From NCBI GenBank assembly GCA_932182025.1, contig CAKNXK010000014.1:1-64000 (forward strand): DNA of 64,000 nt, read 5' to 3'. Below are positions 33,538-41,335 of the stretch, piece by piece. Origin of the DNA: an uncultured Candidatus Melainabacteria bacterium. Lineage in GTDB: Bacteria > Cyanobacteriota > Vampirovibrionia > Gastranaerophilales > Gastranaerophilaceae. Both the position numbers and the translations under genes were made by a program. How positions within the stretch are numbered: the stretch's first letter is position 1; each line of letters starts with the position of its first letter. Below the pieces are notes generated by a model that was given only the letters and a program-made list of their open reading frames with translations, did not search any database and was not told where the DNA came from.

Positions 33538-34629
33538 TTATTTACATGTGATAAATGCGTTTAAGTATTTGATTAAATCGTTAAAAGCTACGTCATTAGG
33601 GGTTTTGAGCCTATTTTTGAGGTATTCGTCAATTGTTGATAATATTTCTAAAAAAGTAGTTTCTGTTAGATTATTTTCTATATAATCTTCATAAATGTTT
33701 AAAATATATGCATAAGTGTCTTCGCCTTTATGCATTTTTATCTGAATTAATGCTTGTCTGAATTTTTCATTTGCAAAACTTACATTTAAAATATCGTTGT
33801 AAAGTTTAGCAGATGCTTTCATTTTTTTTATTAAAGCATCTTCCGGCATATATTGAAGCATTGTTTCAATATAATTCACAAAAATTTCATAAAAACGGGT
33901 TATATCAAACTCTTTAAAGTTAAATTTTGTAATAAAGAAATCTTTAAAGAACTGAATGATATCTTTTTCGCTATTATATATCTTTTTTAATTCTTCCCAT
34001 TCTTGAATTATTCCCAATGATTTTAAATAGTCTTCAATGAGCAATAGCTGGTTAATTTTGGTGTTATTTTTATTTAAGTTATAGAATAAATCTCTTTTTG
34101 AAACATTTTCGGTGTCTACAATGCAAACCATAATTTTATTGAGCATTTGAAAAATATTTGCTGCTTGCAGCTTTTCTTCCTTAATTTGTGTCCAAAAATT
34201 ATGAAGCAATATAAATAATGGCGATTTTTTTTCTTTACCTGACAATTTTTCGCCAAATAAGATTTTTTCAAAGATAACTTGATCTTCTTCCGGTAATCTT
34301 AGCTTGGTTTTTGAACCATCTAAGAGGTATTTCGCACGAATAGTATGTATTGCTTTATCATTTTTTGCAGATGTTTTTTTATAACATTCACAAACCGCAT
34401 GAAGCAATAATGAAAGAGACAGTATTCTATTCAAACCATCAATAATTGTGAACTGTTCCAAGTTTCTTTGATGAAGATACATTATACCCAAGTCAATTCT
34501 TCTTGTAAATGCTTCATCTTCTGTCATTAAATCTAAAAAATTAACAAGCTCATCCCCGCACACTGCGTAATCCAGAGTGTACAAATCTTTTGCTTTATTT
34601 AAAAATTCAAGTAGATTTACTGTTTCCAT
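33538..34629 (-). CDS. DUF262/GmrS-like protein with altered signature
   Basis: 363 residues. The N-terminal half has the layout of DUF262 (ParB/Srx-like) domains: FTIIDGLNRILSLSLLLHA stands where DUF262 proteins have (V)IDGQQRLTTL, and FYNLNKNNTKINQLLLIEDYL stands where they have F..LN..G..L...DL.K. The DGQQR core is DGLNR here. The C-terminal half is helical and shows no DUF1524 HNH nuclease motif. DUF262 proteins include the GmrS part of type IV restriction systems. Here the nuclease seems absent, so regulation or a degraded enzyme is as likely as defence. It starts 3 bp after the upstream gene without its own Shine-Dalgarno, indicating coupling. Confidence 0.6.
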   Translation of the reverse strand: METVNLLEFLNKAKDLYTLDYAVCGDELVNFLDLMTEDEAFTRRIDLGIMYLHQRNLEQFTIIDGLNRILSLSLLLHAVCECYKKTSAKNDKAIHTIRAKYLLDGSKTKLRLPEEDQVIFEKILFGEKLSGKEKKSPLFILLHNFWTQIKEEKLQAANIFQMLNKIMVCIVDTENVSKRDLFYNLNKNNTKINQLLLIEDYLKSLGIIQEWEELKKIYNSEKDIIQFFKDFFITKFNFKEFDITRFYEIFVNYIETMLQYMPEDALIKKMKASAKLYNDILNVSFANEKFRQALIQIKMHKGEDTYAYILNIYEDYIENNLTETTFLEILSTIDEYLKNRLKTPNDVAFNDLIKYLNAFITCK

Positions 34630-34632
34630 TAA

Positions 34633-35265
34633 TTATTCTGCTAAAACAAATCCGCCTGAAGGAACATTTCTAAGTTTGTCACCTTCAATTTTTGCTCTCA
34701 AGTTTTTAATATATTTATAAACATAATCTCTTGGTAATTCTAATAATTCTGCTAAATCTTTAGCAAAAACGGTTTTACCAATGTTGTTTAAGAAATATTC
34801 AAATACCAATTGTTCTCTATCTGTAAGAGATTTTTTTAGAACAATATTAATTTCAGCCGTTTGAGCAGAAAGCTCTTCAGCTTTTTCAAGTACGGTTTCT
34901 TCTTTTTTAGTTTTTTCAAATGTTTTGTTAACTATTTCTTTTAAAACATCTTCTTTTTTAGTAGATACAGGTGTTTGTATAGGTTTTACAGAATTTTGCA
35001 TTTCTTTTTTATTAATAGAAAAAGGTGTATGCGAAATTTGACGTTCACGTTTGAAAGCTCTTTCTGCTATAGCTGAAAAACCATCATTAACATTTGTGTT
35101 TGTTGTAGAGGATGTTCCTTTTGACATAACAATATCAACTACATCATTAGTTGGTTTGCTCTCTTCTACACTCTTTCCTAATCTTGCTGCAAACTCTTCC
35201 AGCGTAATTTTTTCCAAAGAACTTCTCCACTGTCTTATCTCTTCCTTTGTCAAATAATTAGGCAT
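34633..35265 (-). CDS. Winged-helix DNA-binding protein with long linker
   Basis: 210 residues. A short N-terminal helical region (MPNYLTKEEIRQWRSSLEK, about 1-35) is followed by a Ser/Thr/Lys/Glu-rich linker, and from about residue 143 by a domain like the OmpR/PhoB C-terminal winged helix (LTDREQLVFEYFLNN, LAELLELPRDYVYKYIKNLRAKI, then the wing NVPSGGFVL). There is no receiver domain. GGAG precedes the ATG. It is coupled to the DUF262-like gene 3 bp downstream and may regulate it or act with it. Confidence 0.7.
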   Translation of the reverse strand: MPNYLTKEEIRQWRSSLEKITLEEFAARLGKSVEESKPTNDVVDIVMSKGTSSTTNTNVNDGFSAIAERAFKRERQISHTPFSINKKEMQNSVKPIQTPVSTKKEDVLKEIVNKTFEKTKKEETVLEKAEELSAQTAEINIVLKKSLTDREQLVFEYFLNNIGKTVFAKDLAELLELPRDYVYKYIKNLRAKIEGDKLRNVPSGGFVLAE

Positions 35266-35390
35266 TAAACGTCTCCTATATTAACCTATGATAGTCTTAA
35301 TTCCCCTTACGGATGTCTCTTTACTATAATGTATCATAAACTTTTTAAATTTAGTTAAAATGTTTCGTGATGTAAAGATTTTTTTAACAA

Positions 35391-35972
35391 TTAATATTCT
35401 TGTACAATTCTACCCGGTAAATGGTTCTGTTGAATAGTGTACAAGAGCCCTTCAGCGCTTTGCTTGTTTTTGAAAATACCAACTTGCAGAGTATAATTAT
35501 TTGAACCAATGCATTTTACAATTGGTGTAAGATTTGAACCGCCTTCTACAATAATATCCTTGGCAACTTTAGCTTGTTCTGCAGAAGTGTAAGTGCCAAT
35601 GAAAACTTTGTATACAGGGTCTGCTGCAGGTGTTTTTAATGCTTCTGCAACAGAATCTTCTTTAATCGTAATTTCAGGTTCTTGCGGTTTTTCATCCTCA
35701 GCTTTTTTAATTAATTCAGAGAAGCTTTTTCCTTGATCTTCGTCTTGAATCATAGCAAGCCTGCCATCTACAATTTTTTTCATTTCATCTGAATTATCAA
35801 TTTCAGTTTCTTGTCTGTCTCCGCCGATAGAAACATCTACAGATGGAGATAGCGTTTTTATCAAAAATGTAAATACAAGAAGCATTCCAAAGAATGAGAT
35901 AATGAATAATTTCAGCAAACCATAATCTTTGCCGGAATTTTTCTTCATGTATTTTTTATAACCTGCTGTCAT
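35391..35972 (-). CDS. Membrane-anchored SPOR-domain protein
   Basis: 193 residues: a short cytoplasmic Lys-rich start, one membrane helix (about 20-42), an acidic linker, and a C-terminal SPOR domain (about 118-193, beginning YKVFIGTYTSAEQAKVAKD with the second repeat LQVGIFKNKQSAEGL). SPOR domains bind denuded peptidoglycan at the septum, so it is probably a division- or wall-associated protein. GAGG precedes the ATG. It lies just after the DUF366 gene. Confidence 0.85.
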   Translation of the reverse strand: MTAGYKKYMKKNSGKDYGLLKLFIISFFGMLLVFTFLIKTLSPSVDVSIGGDRQETEIDNSDEMKKIVDGRLAMIQDEDQGKSFSELIKKAEDEKPQEPEITIKEDSVAEALKTPAADPVYKVFIGTYTSAEQAKVAKDIIVEGGSNLTPIVKCIGSNNYTLQVGIFKNKQSAEGLLYTIQQNHLPGRIVQEY

Positions 35973-35973
35973 T

Positions 35974-36531
35974 TTAAACTCCTCTGACTTTTGAAGATGC
36001 TAATAAAATATCTTCTAATTCTTCTGAGTATTTTTGCATAACTTTTTGAGCAAATTCTTCAATATTTTCTATTCCCAGTTCGCTTGTTAATCCGGAAGCC
36101 TTAACAGGAGCTCCTTCTGATATTATATTTAAACCTGTATGAATAAGAACAGAATTAATTGATTTTGTTGCGATTGATACCGAAAGTTTTCTGTTATCTA
36201 TCATTAAATCATCGCCATTTCTAACAACAAAAACACCATTTTCTTCTAACAGTTCTTTAATGATTGTAATCAATAGCCTTTGTCTTAAAACACCTTCCAC
36301 TAAACCTATACCAAATTGCTCTGAAATAAAACTTAACATCAGTTTGCTATAAATAGGCTCATTGTTAATAACATCTTCGATATCAACCATTTCTGTTAAA
36401 TCAACTTGGCATTCCCCTATGAACGAAACAATAGCATCGCCTTGGATATGAAAATTTTTGTAAATCCAATGTGGTGCAAGTTGTGAACCAATATACTTTA
36501 TCTCTTCATTTATAAATTTAGTTTTCATCAT
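35974..36531 (-). CDS. DUF366 family protein
   Basis: About 185 residues. Segments typical of DUF366 are GSQLAPHWIYKNF, GDAIVSFIGECQVDL, LRQRLLITIIKELLEENG, VRNGDDLMID, KLSVSIAT and, near the end, a KVRGV tail. The biochemical role is unknown. Its overlap with queC suggests a link to queuosine/preQ0 metabolism, which is inference from position. A TTG at 36537 opens the frame, but the tandem ATGs at 36531/36528 are more likely. No Shine-Dalgarno is present, so translation is probably coupled to queC. Confidence 0.75.
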   Translation of the reverse strand: MMKTKFINEEIKYIGSQLAPHWIYKNFHIQGDAIVSFIGECQVDLTEMVDIEDVINNEPIYSKLMLSFISEQFGIGLVEGVLRQRLLITIIKELLEENGVFVVRNGDDLMIDNRKLSVSIATKSINSVLIHTGLNIISEGAPVKASGLTSELGIENIEEFAQKVMQKYSEELEDILLASSKVRGV

Positions 36532-37207
36532 AATCAAATAATAATTTAATATACTCCACGCAGTTATTTGCTAACAAAGCTCTTTTAAGATAGTTGCAGG
36601 ATTCGCATTTCCCACAATGCTTATCTCCCGAGTCATAGCAGCTCCTCACCAATTCTAGCGGCATATTATCCTCAACTGCAATTCTAACTATATCATCCTT
36701 GGTATAATTTATCAAGGGGGCGATTACTTTTGGCTGCACAAGAGTCGATGTTTCAAAAAGCTTTGTTGCTTGTTGTCTAAATTCTTCTGTGTTATCAGGG
36801 AAAGTTCCGGCTTCTTCTTTGTTAGCACCATATAAAATATAATTATATCCAAATGAATCACAAAAGCTGGCTGCAATATTTAAAAATAATGCGTTTCTAT
36901 TTGGTATCCATACTGCTTCAGCACTTTTGTTTGTATGTAATTCTTCTGTAGGAATATCTTCATCTGAAACAAGTGATGTTTTTGTAATCTCTTTTAACCA
37001 GTCAAGTTTAATTACGCGGTGCTGTATTTTATAATAATCACAAATTTTTTTTGAAGTTTCAAGTTCCTGTTTAAGAGCTTTCTGTCCATAATCAAAGGTT
37101 ATAGCGAGTTCTACATTATAATCCGTATGCTTTTTTGAATAACCTAAGGCTACAAGCGAATCTAATCCCCCTGATAATAATATAATAGATTTATTCTTCG
37201 TATTCAT
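36518..37207 (-). CDS. queC: 7-cyano-7-deazaguanine synthase QueC
   Basis: ATP-dependent conversion of carboxydeazaguanine to preQ0 in queuosine synthesis. The PP-loop LLSGGLDSLVAL is at the N-terminus, with a central WIPNRNALFLNIAAS. The C-terminal zinc site has four cysteines in SCYDSGDKHCGKCESCNY. 229 residues is normal. It overlaps the HEAT-repeat gene upstream by 17 bp and DUF366 downstream. queD, queE and queF are not in the window. Confidence 0.96.
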   Translation of the reverse strand: MNTKNKSIILLSGGLDSLVALGYSKKHTDYNVELAITFDYGQKALKQELETSKKICDYYKIQHRVIKLDWLKEITKTSLVSDEDIPTEELHTNKSAEAVWIPNRNALFLNIAASFCDSFGYNYILYGANKEEAGTFPDNTEEFRQQATKLFETSTLVQPKVIAPLINYTKDDIVRIAVEDNMPLELVRSCYDSGDKHCGKCESCNYLKRALLANNCVEYIKLLFDYDEN

Positions 37208-38147
37208 TGATTAATTCCTGTGCTTCTGTTTTTACATACTCGCAATAAATAGGAAGTTCTATAACTTCGTCTAAAATATCCCGGCCACAAAGATTGTATA
37301 GAGCAATTAATGCATTCTTTTTTACCTCGTCGTCATCATCATTAAGGCAAGGTTTGATTATTGCCGGTGCATCTTCATCTTCACTATTCATAATCGCTTC
37401 TATGGCGTTTATTCTTACTATAGGAGAAGAGTCCATCAATGAATGCTTAAGGGCTTTCATAACTTTTTTATTTTGAAAATTAAGTTTTCCTAATGCTTCT
37501 ACTATCTTTTCTTTTAAGAAAGTAAATTTATCTAAAAAACCCTGCTTTGATTCTAAAATTGAAACAAGCGGATCGATAGCACTGGTATCTCCCAAGAGAC
37601 CAAGAGCAAAAGTTGCTGATTCTTTTAAATAAACAGACTTTTCTTCTTCGTCTTCAACTAAATCAATCAGTGGTTTTACAGCATACTTATCGCCAATTCG
37701 TCCTAGCGCATCAGCGCATGCCAGACGAACTTTATAATGTTCGTTTTTGTTATTCATGCAAGAAAGAAGCGTTGTAACCGTAGATGTATCTTTGTAATTT
37801 GAAATTGCTTTGGCACACATTACGCGTACATTAACCAGGCTGTCATCTTCTGATTTATTTAACACAAGCATATCAAGTAAGATATTAAGAGTTGAAATTG
37901 CTCTGTGTGCATCCGTATATTTTATAATTTGAATAAGAATCTCAGAATCCGAAATGTTTTTTAAGCAATAATTATAAATACCTATCAAGTCTGTTGAATC
38001 ATAAAATTCTTCTAAATTCGCAATGTTTTTAACAACAACCTGTGCGGGAGTGTTTCCAACTCCGCATCTCTCCATTATTGCAGTATAATCCAACGATTCA
38101 TTTTCCACAATTAAACAATACAATAAAAAACTCTTTTTATCAACCAA
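37191..38147 (-). CDS. HEAT-repeat protein
   Basis: About 318 residues of two-helix repeats. Clear HEAT/PBS-lyase-type units are VRLACADALGRIGDKYAVKP, KESATFALGLLGDTSAIDP and VRINAIEAIMNSEDEDA. Such solenoids mediate protein contacts; in cyanobacteria related ones act as phycobilin lyases, but nothing suggests that here. The frame opens with TTG at 38147 without a Shine-Dalgarno. An ATG at 38075 is an alternative start. It is co-transcribed with queC. Confidence 0.75.
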   Translation of the reverse strand: MVDKKSFLLYCLIVENESLDYTAIMERCGVGNTPAQVVVKNIANLEEFYDSTDLIGIYNYCLKNISDSEILIQIIKYTDAHRAISTLNILLDMLVLNKSEDDSLVNVRVMCAKAISNYKDTSTVTTLLSCMNNKNEHYKVRLACADALGRIGDKYAVKPLIDLVEDEEEKSVYLKESATFALGLLGDTSAIDPLVSILESKQGFLDKFTFLKEKIVEALGKLNFQNKKVMKALKHSLMDSSPIVRINAIEAIMNSEDEDAPAIIKPCLNDDDDEVKKNALIALYNLCGRDILDEVIELPIYCEYVKTEAQELINEYEE

Positions 38148-38217
38148 AAAGTATTATTTCTAACTAACCCTAAAGGATGATTTTATACAAAATGTATTAC
38201 AAATCGTAATATATTAA

Positions 38218-38246
38218 TTGCGAAGAACATTTTTTTATGCTAAAAT
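38218..38246 (+). promoter_or_regulatory. Extended -10 promoter of the 38350 gene
   Basis: TTGCGA (38218-38223), a 17-bp spacer and TAAAAT (38241-38246) preceded by TGC form a strong promoter. The leader is about 95 nt and contains a small hairpin (CACC-GATA-GGTG) followed by TTTTT. The rest of the 38148-38349 gap shows nothing else. Confidence 0.65.
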
Positions 38247-38349
38247 GTATGCCATAAAAGAGTAGTTAACTGTAAATGAGAATTCCACCGATAGGTGTTT
38301 TTATATATTATACAAGAGTGTGTTACTTATAATATAGGAGGAAACGAAG

Positions 38350-38505
38350 ATGAACGTGACCGTAAGTGAAGTAAAAAAGACAGTTAAATCTGCTTTTAAT
38401 GATGAGTTTGAAAATTATTTGAAGAAACAGCAAATTAAAACAACTTTTAATGGTTCGGAATTGGAGTCATTCTCTTGGTATAGAAAAGCCTTAGGTTTGG
38501 TATAA
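38350..38505 (+). CDS. 51-residue protein, function unknown
   Basis: The ORF starts MNVTVSEVKKTVKSAFNDEF and ends WYRKALGLV. It is short, Lys-rich and helical, with no signal peptide. Three things make it real: an AGGAGG site 8 nt before the ATG, a strong promoter upstream, and an intrinsic terminator straight after. The long leader suggests post-transcriptional control. Family not recognised. Confidence 0.7.
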   Translation: MNVTVSEVKKTVKSAFNDEFENYLKKQQIKTTFNGSELESFSWYRKALGLV

Positions 38506-38512
38506 GATTATT

Positions 38513-38546
38513 AAAAAGCGGGAATTTAATGGTTCCCGCTTTTTTT
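38513..38546. terminator. Bidirectional terminator between convergent genes
   Basis: AAAAAGCGGGAA (38513-38524) pairs with TTCCCGCTTTTT (38533-38544), with T residues to 38546. It ends the 51-codon gene and overlaps the stop of the minus-strand gene. Confidence 0.9.
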
Positions 38547-39215
38547 AGTACCTACTTCAAAGCCCGGAATCATTAATGCTACAGGGATTATTCTCGCAAT
38601 TCCTTGTACATATTTGTTATCAGAAATACAAGATGCAGCTACAACCATGTCATCAAGGTGTGCAGAAAAATCTGTTGCTTTAACATCTCTTTCATCGCTT
38701 TTATTCTGGAATATGAGATTTGAAACTTTGTTCATAAGGAAGTTTGCAAAATAAACTCCTACGAAAATTCCTGCCACTGCAGCAATTCCCTTTTGTATTT
38801 TGCCATACTTCTCCCCAAATTTTGCAAATTGCTCTACAGTTATAATTGGGATTGAGATATTCCCTATTTGCATAACTGCTTCTCTGTTTTTTGAACGTCT
38901 GTTATGAGGGTTATTATCTATCATATATCCGCCGGCTAACCCTCCTAAACAAGAGCCGGTACCAAGGCTTATAACTTCTTTGTCGTGAAATTCAACTTTT
39001 GCAAGATAGGAATTTTTTATATTCTTAAACATTTTGGAAGGTTTTAGTGAATATCCTGCTTTTTTTGCAAGAATAGCAGAACTGACAGCAACACCTAAAG
39101 CTGTTGTAGCTGCAACAATAACCTTTTGCCCTTTTGAATAATCATTATCCATAAAATGGTGATTATGTCCAAAGGAGTTATTTTGTTTATTATAATTAAC
39201 AGGAACTATCTGCAT
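38526..39215 (-). CDS. Lineage-type membrane protein, function unknown
   Basis: 229 residues. The polar N-terminus contains NNSFGHNHHF, again the Asn-rich SF pattern of its relatives here. Hydrophobic segments lie at about 32-50, 84-98 (Gly-rich), 135-160 and 205-218. A GGAAGG site precedes the ATG. It resembles the genes at 19567 and 61317 in layout but not in obvious sequence. No function assigned. Confidence 0.7.
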   Translation of the reverse strand: MQIVPVNYNKQNNSFGHNHHFMDNDYSKGQKVIVAATTALGVAVSSAILAKKAGYSLKPSKMFKNIKNSYLAKVEFHDKEVISLGTGSCLGGLAGGYMIDNNPHNRRSKNREAVMQIGNISIPIITVEQFAKFGEKYGKIQKGIAAVAGIFVGVYFANFLMNKVSNLIFQNKSDERDVKATDFSAHLDDMVVAASCISDNKYVQGIARIIPVALMIPGFEVGTKKSGNH

Positions 39216-39278
39216 ATCTTACCTTCCTGTCGTTATAAAACATCTGAATCCTAAAAGTTGCTTTAATTGTAAAAAATC

Positions 39279-39755
39279 TTAACAGATTGGAGAATAAAAC
39301 TTAGAAATTTCTTCAAAATATCTTTCTAAAGCTTTATATCCGTTGTAGATTTCATTAGTAATTGATGCATATCTGCTTGCAACTAAGAATTTTAGTTCTT
39401 TACAGCGAATTTGAAGCAACTGATCAGAGTCTTTTCTTAAAAGTTCATTTGTTGAAGTTGACCATTTTTTTAAGTAAGAAAGCTCTTCGTTAATTTGTTT
39501 AATAGTTGAAAATTCAAGAGTATTAAAATCATATTTTTTAAGCAGTTGAATTTCAGAATTGGAAATTCTGCTTTGAACCGCTTGAAATCTGTAAACACGT
39601 TTGATAATAACATAGTTATCAGCAACTCTTCTGTGAGAATAAGGTACAGAACTTTTTGCTAAAAGAGCAGATGTTGATAGTGCTGTAAAAGCGTCTTCAT
39701 CACTTGAGAATGTACTTTGAGCAGGATAAACAGTTTCAATCTTCTTATTAACCAC
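39279..39755 (-). CDS. Helical protein of unknown function
   Basis: 158 residues, soluble and helical, rich in Lys, Ser and Leu, with RVYRFQAVQSRISNSEIQLL in the middle. It starts with GTG at 39755, fixed by GGAG 7 nt upstream. There is no signal peptide or membrane helix. It sits between the lineage membrane protein gene and the metK terminator and is probably a single unit. Family not recognised. Confidence 0.65.
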   Translation of the reverse strand: MVNKKIETVYPAQSTFSSDEDAFTALSTSALLAKSSVPYSHRRVADNYVIIKRVYRFQAVQSRISNSEIQLLKKYDFNTLEFSTIKQINEELSYLKKWSTSTNELLRKDSDQLLQIRCKELKFLVASRYASITNEIYNGYKALERYFEEISKFYSPIC

Positions 39756-39874
39756 GAAAAATCTCCTTTTCCCTTATTTCCCTAAAACTATAATATATGA
39801 ATCATGTTAAATTGTCATTAAAATTTTAAAATTTATTTACAAAGTTGTGTACTTTTTTTATTCTCATGAAAAAA

Positions 39875-39901
39875 GGTGGGCAAAGCGAAAGCGTGCCCAC
39901 C
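39875..39901 (-). terminator. Repeat-type hairpin terminator after metK (copy 2)
   Basis: The plus strand reads GGTGGGCA, then AA-GC-GAAA-GC-G, then TGCCCACC, the same hairpin as at 10859-10885 apart from one loop base. On the minus strand it is followed by six T residues and lies 20 bp past the metK stop. Confidence 0.85.
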
Positions 39902-39921
39902 TTATATGTATTTTATTTATC

Positions 39922-41190
39922 TTAGCAAATTGCTGTTGCTGATAATGACTTTTTTAATGTTTCAACTTTATCTAAGTTTTCCCAAGGAACAACTAAGTCT
40001 GTACGTCCTAAGTGTCCGTAAGCAGCAAGTTTTTGATAGAATTTACCGCCGTTTTTAGCAGGTAAGTTTCTTAAATCAAAGTTTTTAATAATTGCAGCTG
40101 GTCTCAAATCAAAGTTAGAACGAACAAGGCTTGAAATCTCATCATCAGAAAGTCTTCCTGTGCCAAATGTATCAACAAAAATTGAAACAGGCTCAGCTAC
40201 CCCGATAGCATAAGCTAATTCGATTTCGCATTTATCAGCAATTCCTGCTGCTACAATGTTTTTAGCAACGTATCTTGCTGCATAAGCTGCTGATCTGTCA
40301 ACTTTTGTAGGATCTTTTCCAGAGAATGCTCCGCCGCCGTGACGAGAATATCCACCGTAAGTATCAACAATAATTTTTCTTCCTGTCAAACCAGAGTCAC
40401 CTTGAGGTCCGCCTACTACGAAACGTCCTGATGGGTTAATAAGAATGATTGTTTCTGAATCTAACTTGATTTGTTCTGTTTCAAAAACATAATCAATAAC
40501 GTGTTTTTTCAAATCACTATTAATAATAGCTTGAACTTTTGAGTTATCAGTTTCGCCATTGATTTCGGCAGCGTGCTGAGTTGAAAGCAATACTGTGTGG
40601 ATTCTTGAAGGTTTTCCATCAACGTACTCAACTGTAACTTGAGATTTACCGTCCGGTCTTAGGTAGTTAAGAAGTCCTTCTTTTCTAACTTGAGCTAATC
40701 TGTAAGAAAGTTTGTGAGCCAAGCTGATTGGTAACGGCATTAATTCAGGTGTTTCGTTACAAGCGTAACCAAACATAATACCCTGGTCACCAGCGCCTAT
40801 GTTTTCTGTTTCAGAAACTGATGTATCAGCGTTTTCGCTTCTTGTTTCGAACGCTTTGTTTACACCGCCTGCGATATCGCAAGATTGTTCATCGATGCTT
40901 GTAAGAACTGCACAAGTGTTGCAGTCAAAACCGCCGCCTGAAGTTCCTTCATAACCGATATTTTTAACTGTATCTCTAACTACTTGCGGGATATCAACAT
41001 AGCAGTTTGATGTGATTTCACCGCAAACAAGAACCATACCTGTTGTAGCAGTTGTTTCAGCAGCTACACGTGAGCTTGGGTCTTTTGTTAAGAATTCGTC
41101 TAAAATCGCGTCAGAAATCTGATCGCATACTTTGTCGGGGTGTCCCTCTGTTACTGATTCAGAGGTAAACAAAAATTTTTTTGATGTCAT
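39922..41190 (-). CDS. metK: S-adenosylmethionine synthetase
   Basis: Makes SAM from methionine and ATP. The N-terminal SESVTEGHPDKVCDQISDA holds the metal- and ATP-binding residues. GAGDQGIMFGYA, the phosphate loop GGGAFSGKDPTKVDRSAAYA and DLRPAAI are also intact. The frame opens at 41196, but GGAG there is only 2 nt from that ATG and 8 nt from the ATG at 41190, so 41190 is the start (423 residues). Expression probably uses the promoter at 41264-41292 with a roughly 70-nt leader. Confidence 0.96.
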   Translation of the reverse strand: MTSKKFLFTSESVTEGHPDKVCDQISDAILDEFLTKDPSSRVAAETTATTGMVLVCGEITSNCYVDIPQVVRDTVKNIGYEGTSGGGFDCNTCAVLTSIDEQSCDIAGGVNKAFETRSENADTSVSETENIGAGDQGIMFGYACNETPELMPLPISLAHKLSYRLAQVRKEGLLNYLRPDGKSQVTVEYVDGKPSRIHTVLLSTQHAAEINGETDNSKVQAIINSDLKKHVIDYVFETEQIKLDSETIILINPSGRFVVGGPQGDSGLTGRKIIVDTYGGYSRHGGGAFSGKDPTKVDRSAAYAARYVAKNIVAAGIADKCEIELAYAIGVAEPVSIFVDTFGTGRLSDDEISSLVRSNFDLRPAAIIKNFDLRNLPAKNGGKFYQKLAAYGHLGRTDLVVPWENLDKVETLKKSLSATAIC

Positions 41191-41292
41191 TTTCATTACT
41201 CCTTAATTTATATTATTACCACCGGTAAGGTTTTTAATTCCGACCCGGTTACACATTAGCAACATTGTAATACGGGGAAAAATAAAAAGCAA
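41191..41292 (-). promoter_or_regulatory. metK promoter and leader
   Basis: On the minus strand TTGCTT (41292-41287) and TACAAT (41269-41264) are 17 bp apart, and the -35 lies inside the leuS terminator. The leader of about 70 nt contains ACCGG and CCGGT segments that can pair around a 22-nt loop. I could not match it to a known SAM riboswitch class. Confidence 0.5.
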
Positions 41293-41316
41293 GTGTTGTT
41301 AAAACACTTGCTTTTT
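41284..41316 (-). terminator. Terminator of leuS
   Basis: AAAAAGCAAGTGTT (41284-41297) and AACACTTGCTTTTT (41303-41316) form a 14-bp perfect stem, 19 bp after the leuS stop, with T-rich sequence following on the minus strand. Confidence 0.9.
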
Positions 41317-41335
41317 ATTTTATTAAATAGTTAAC

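Noticed and set aside
41244..41262. GTTACACA in the metK leader as an HLR1 site
   Set aside because: The base after ACA is C, against the consensus, and there is no second half-site at 10 bp.
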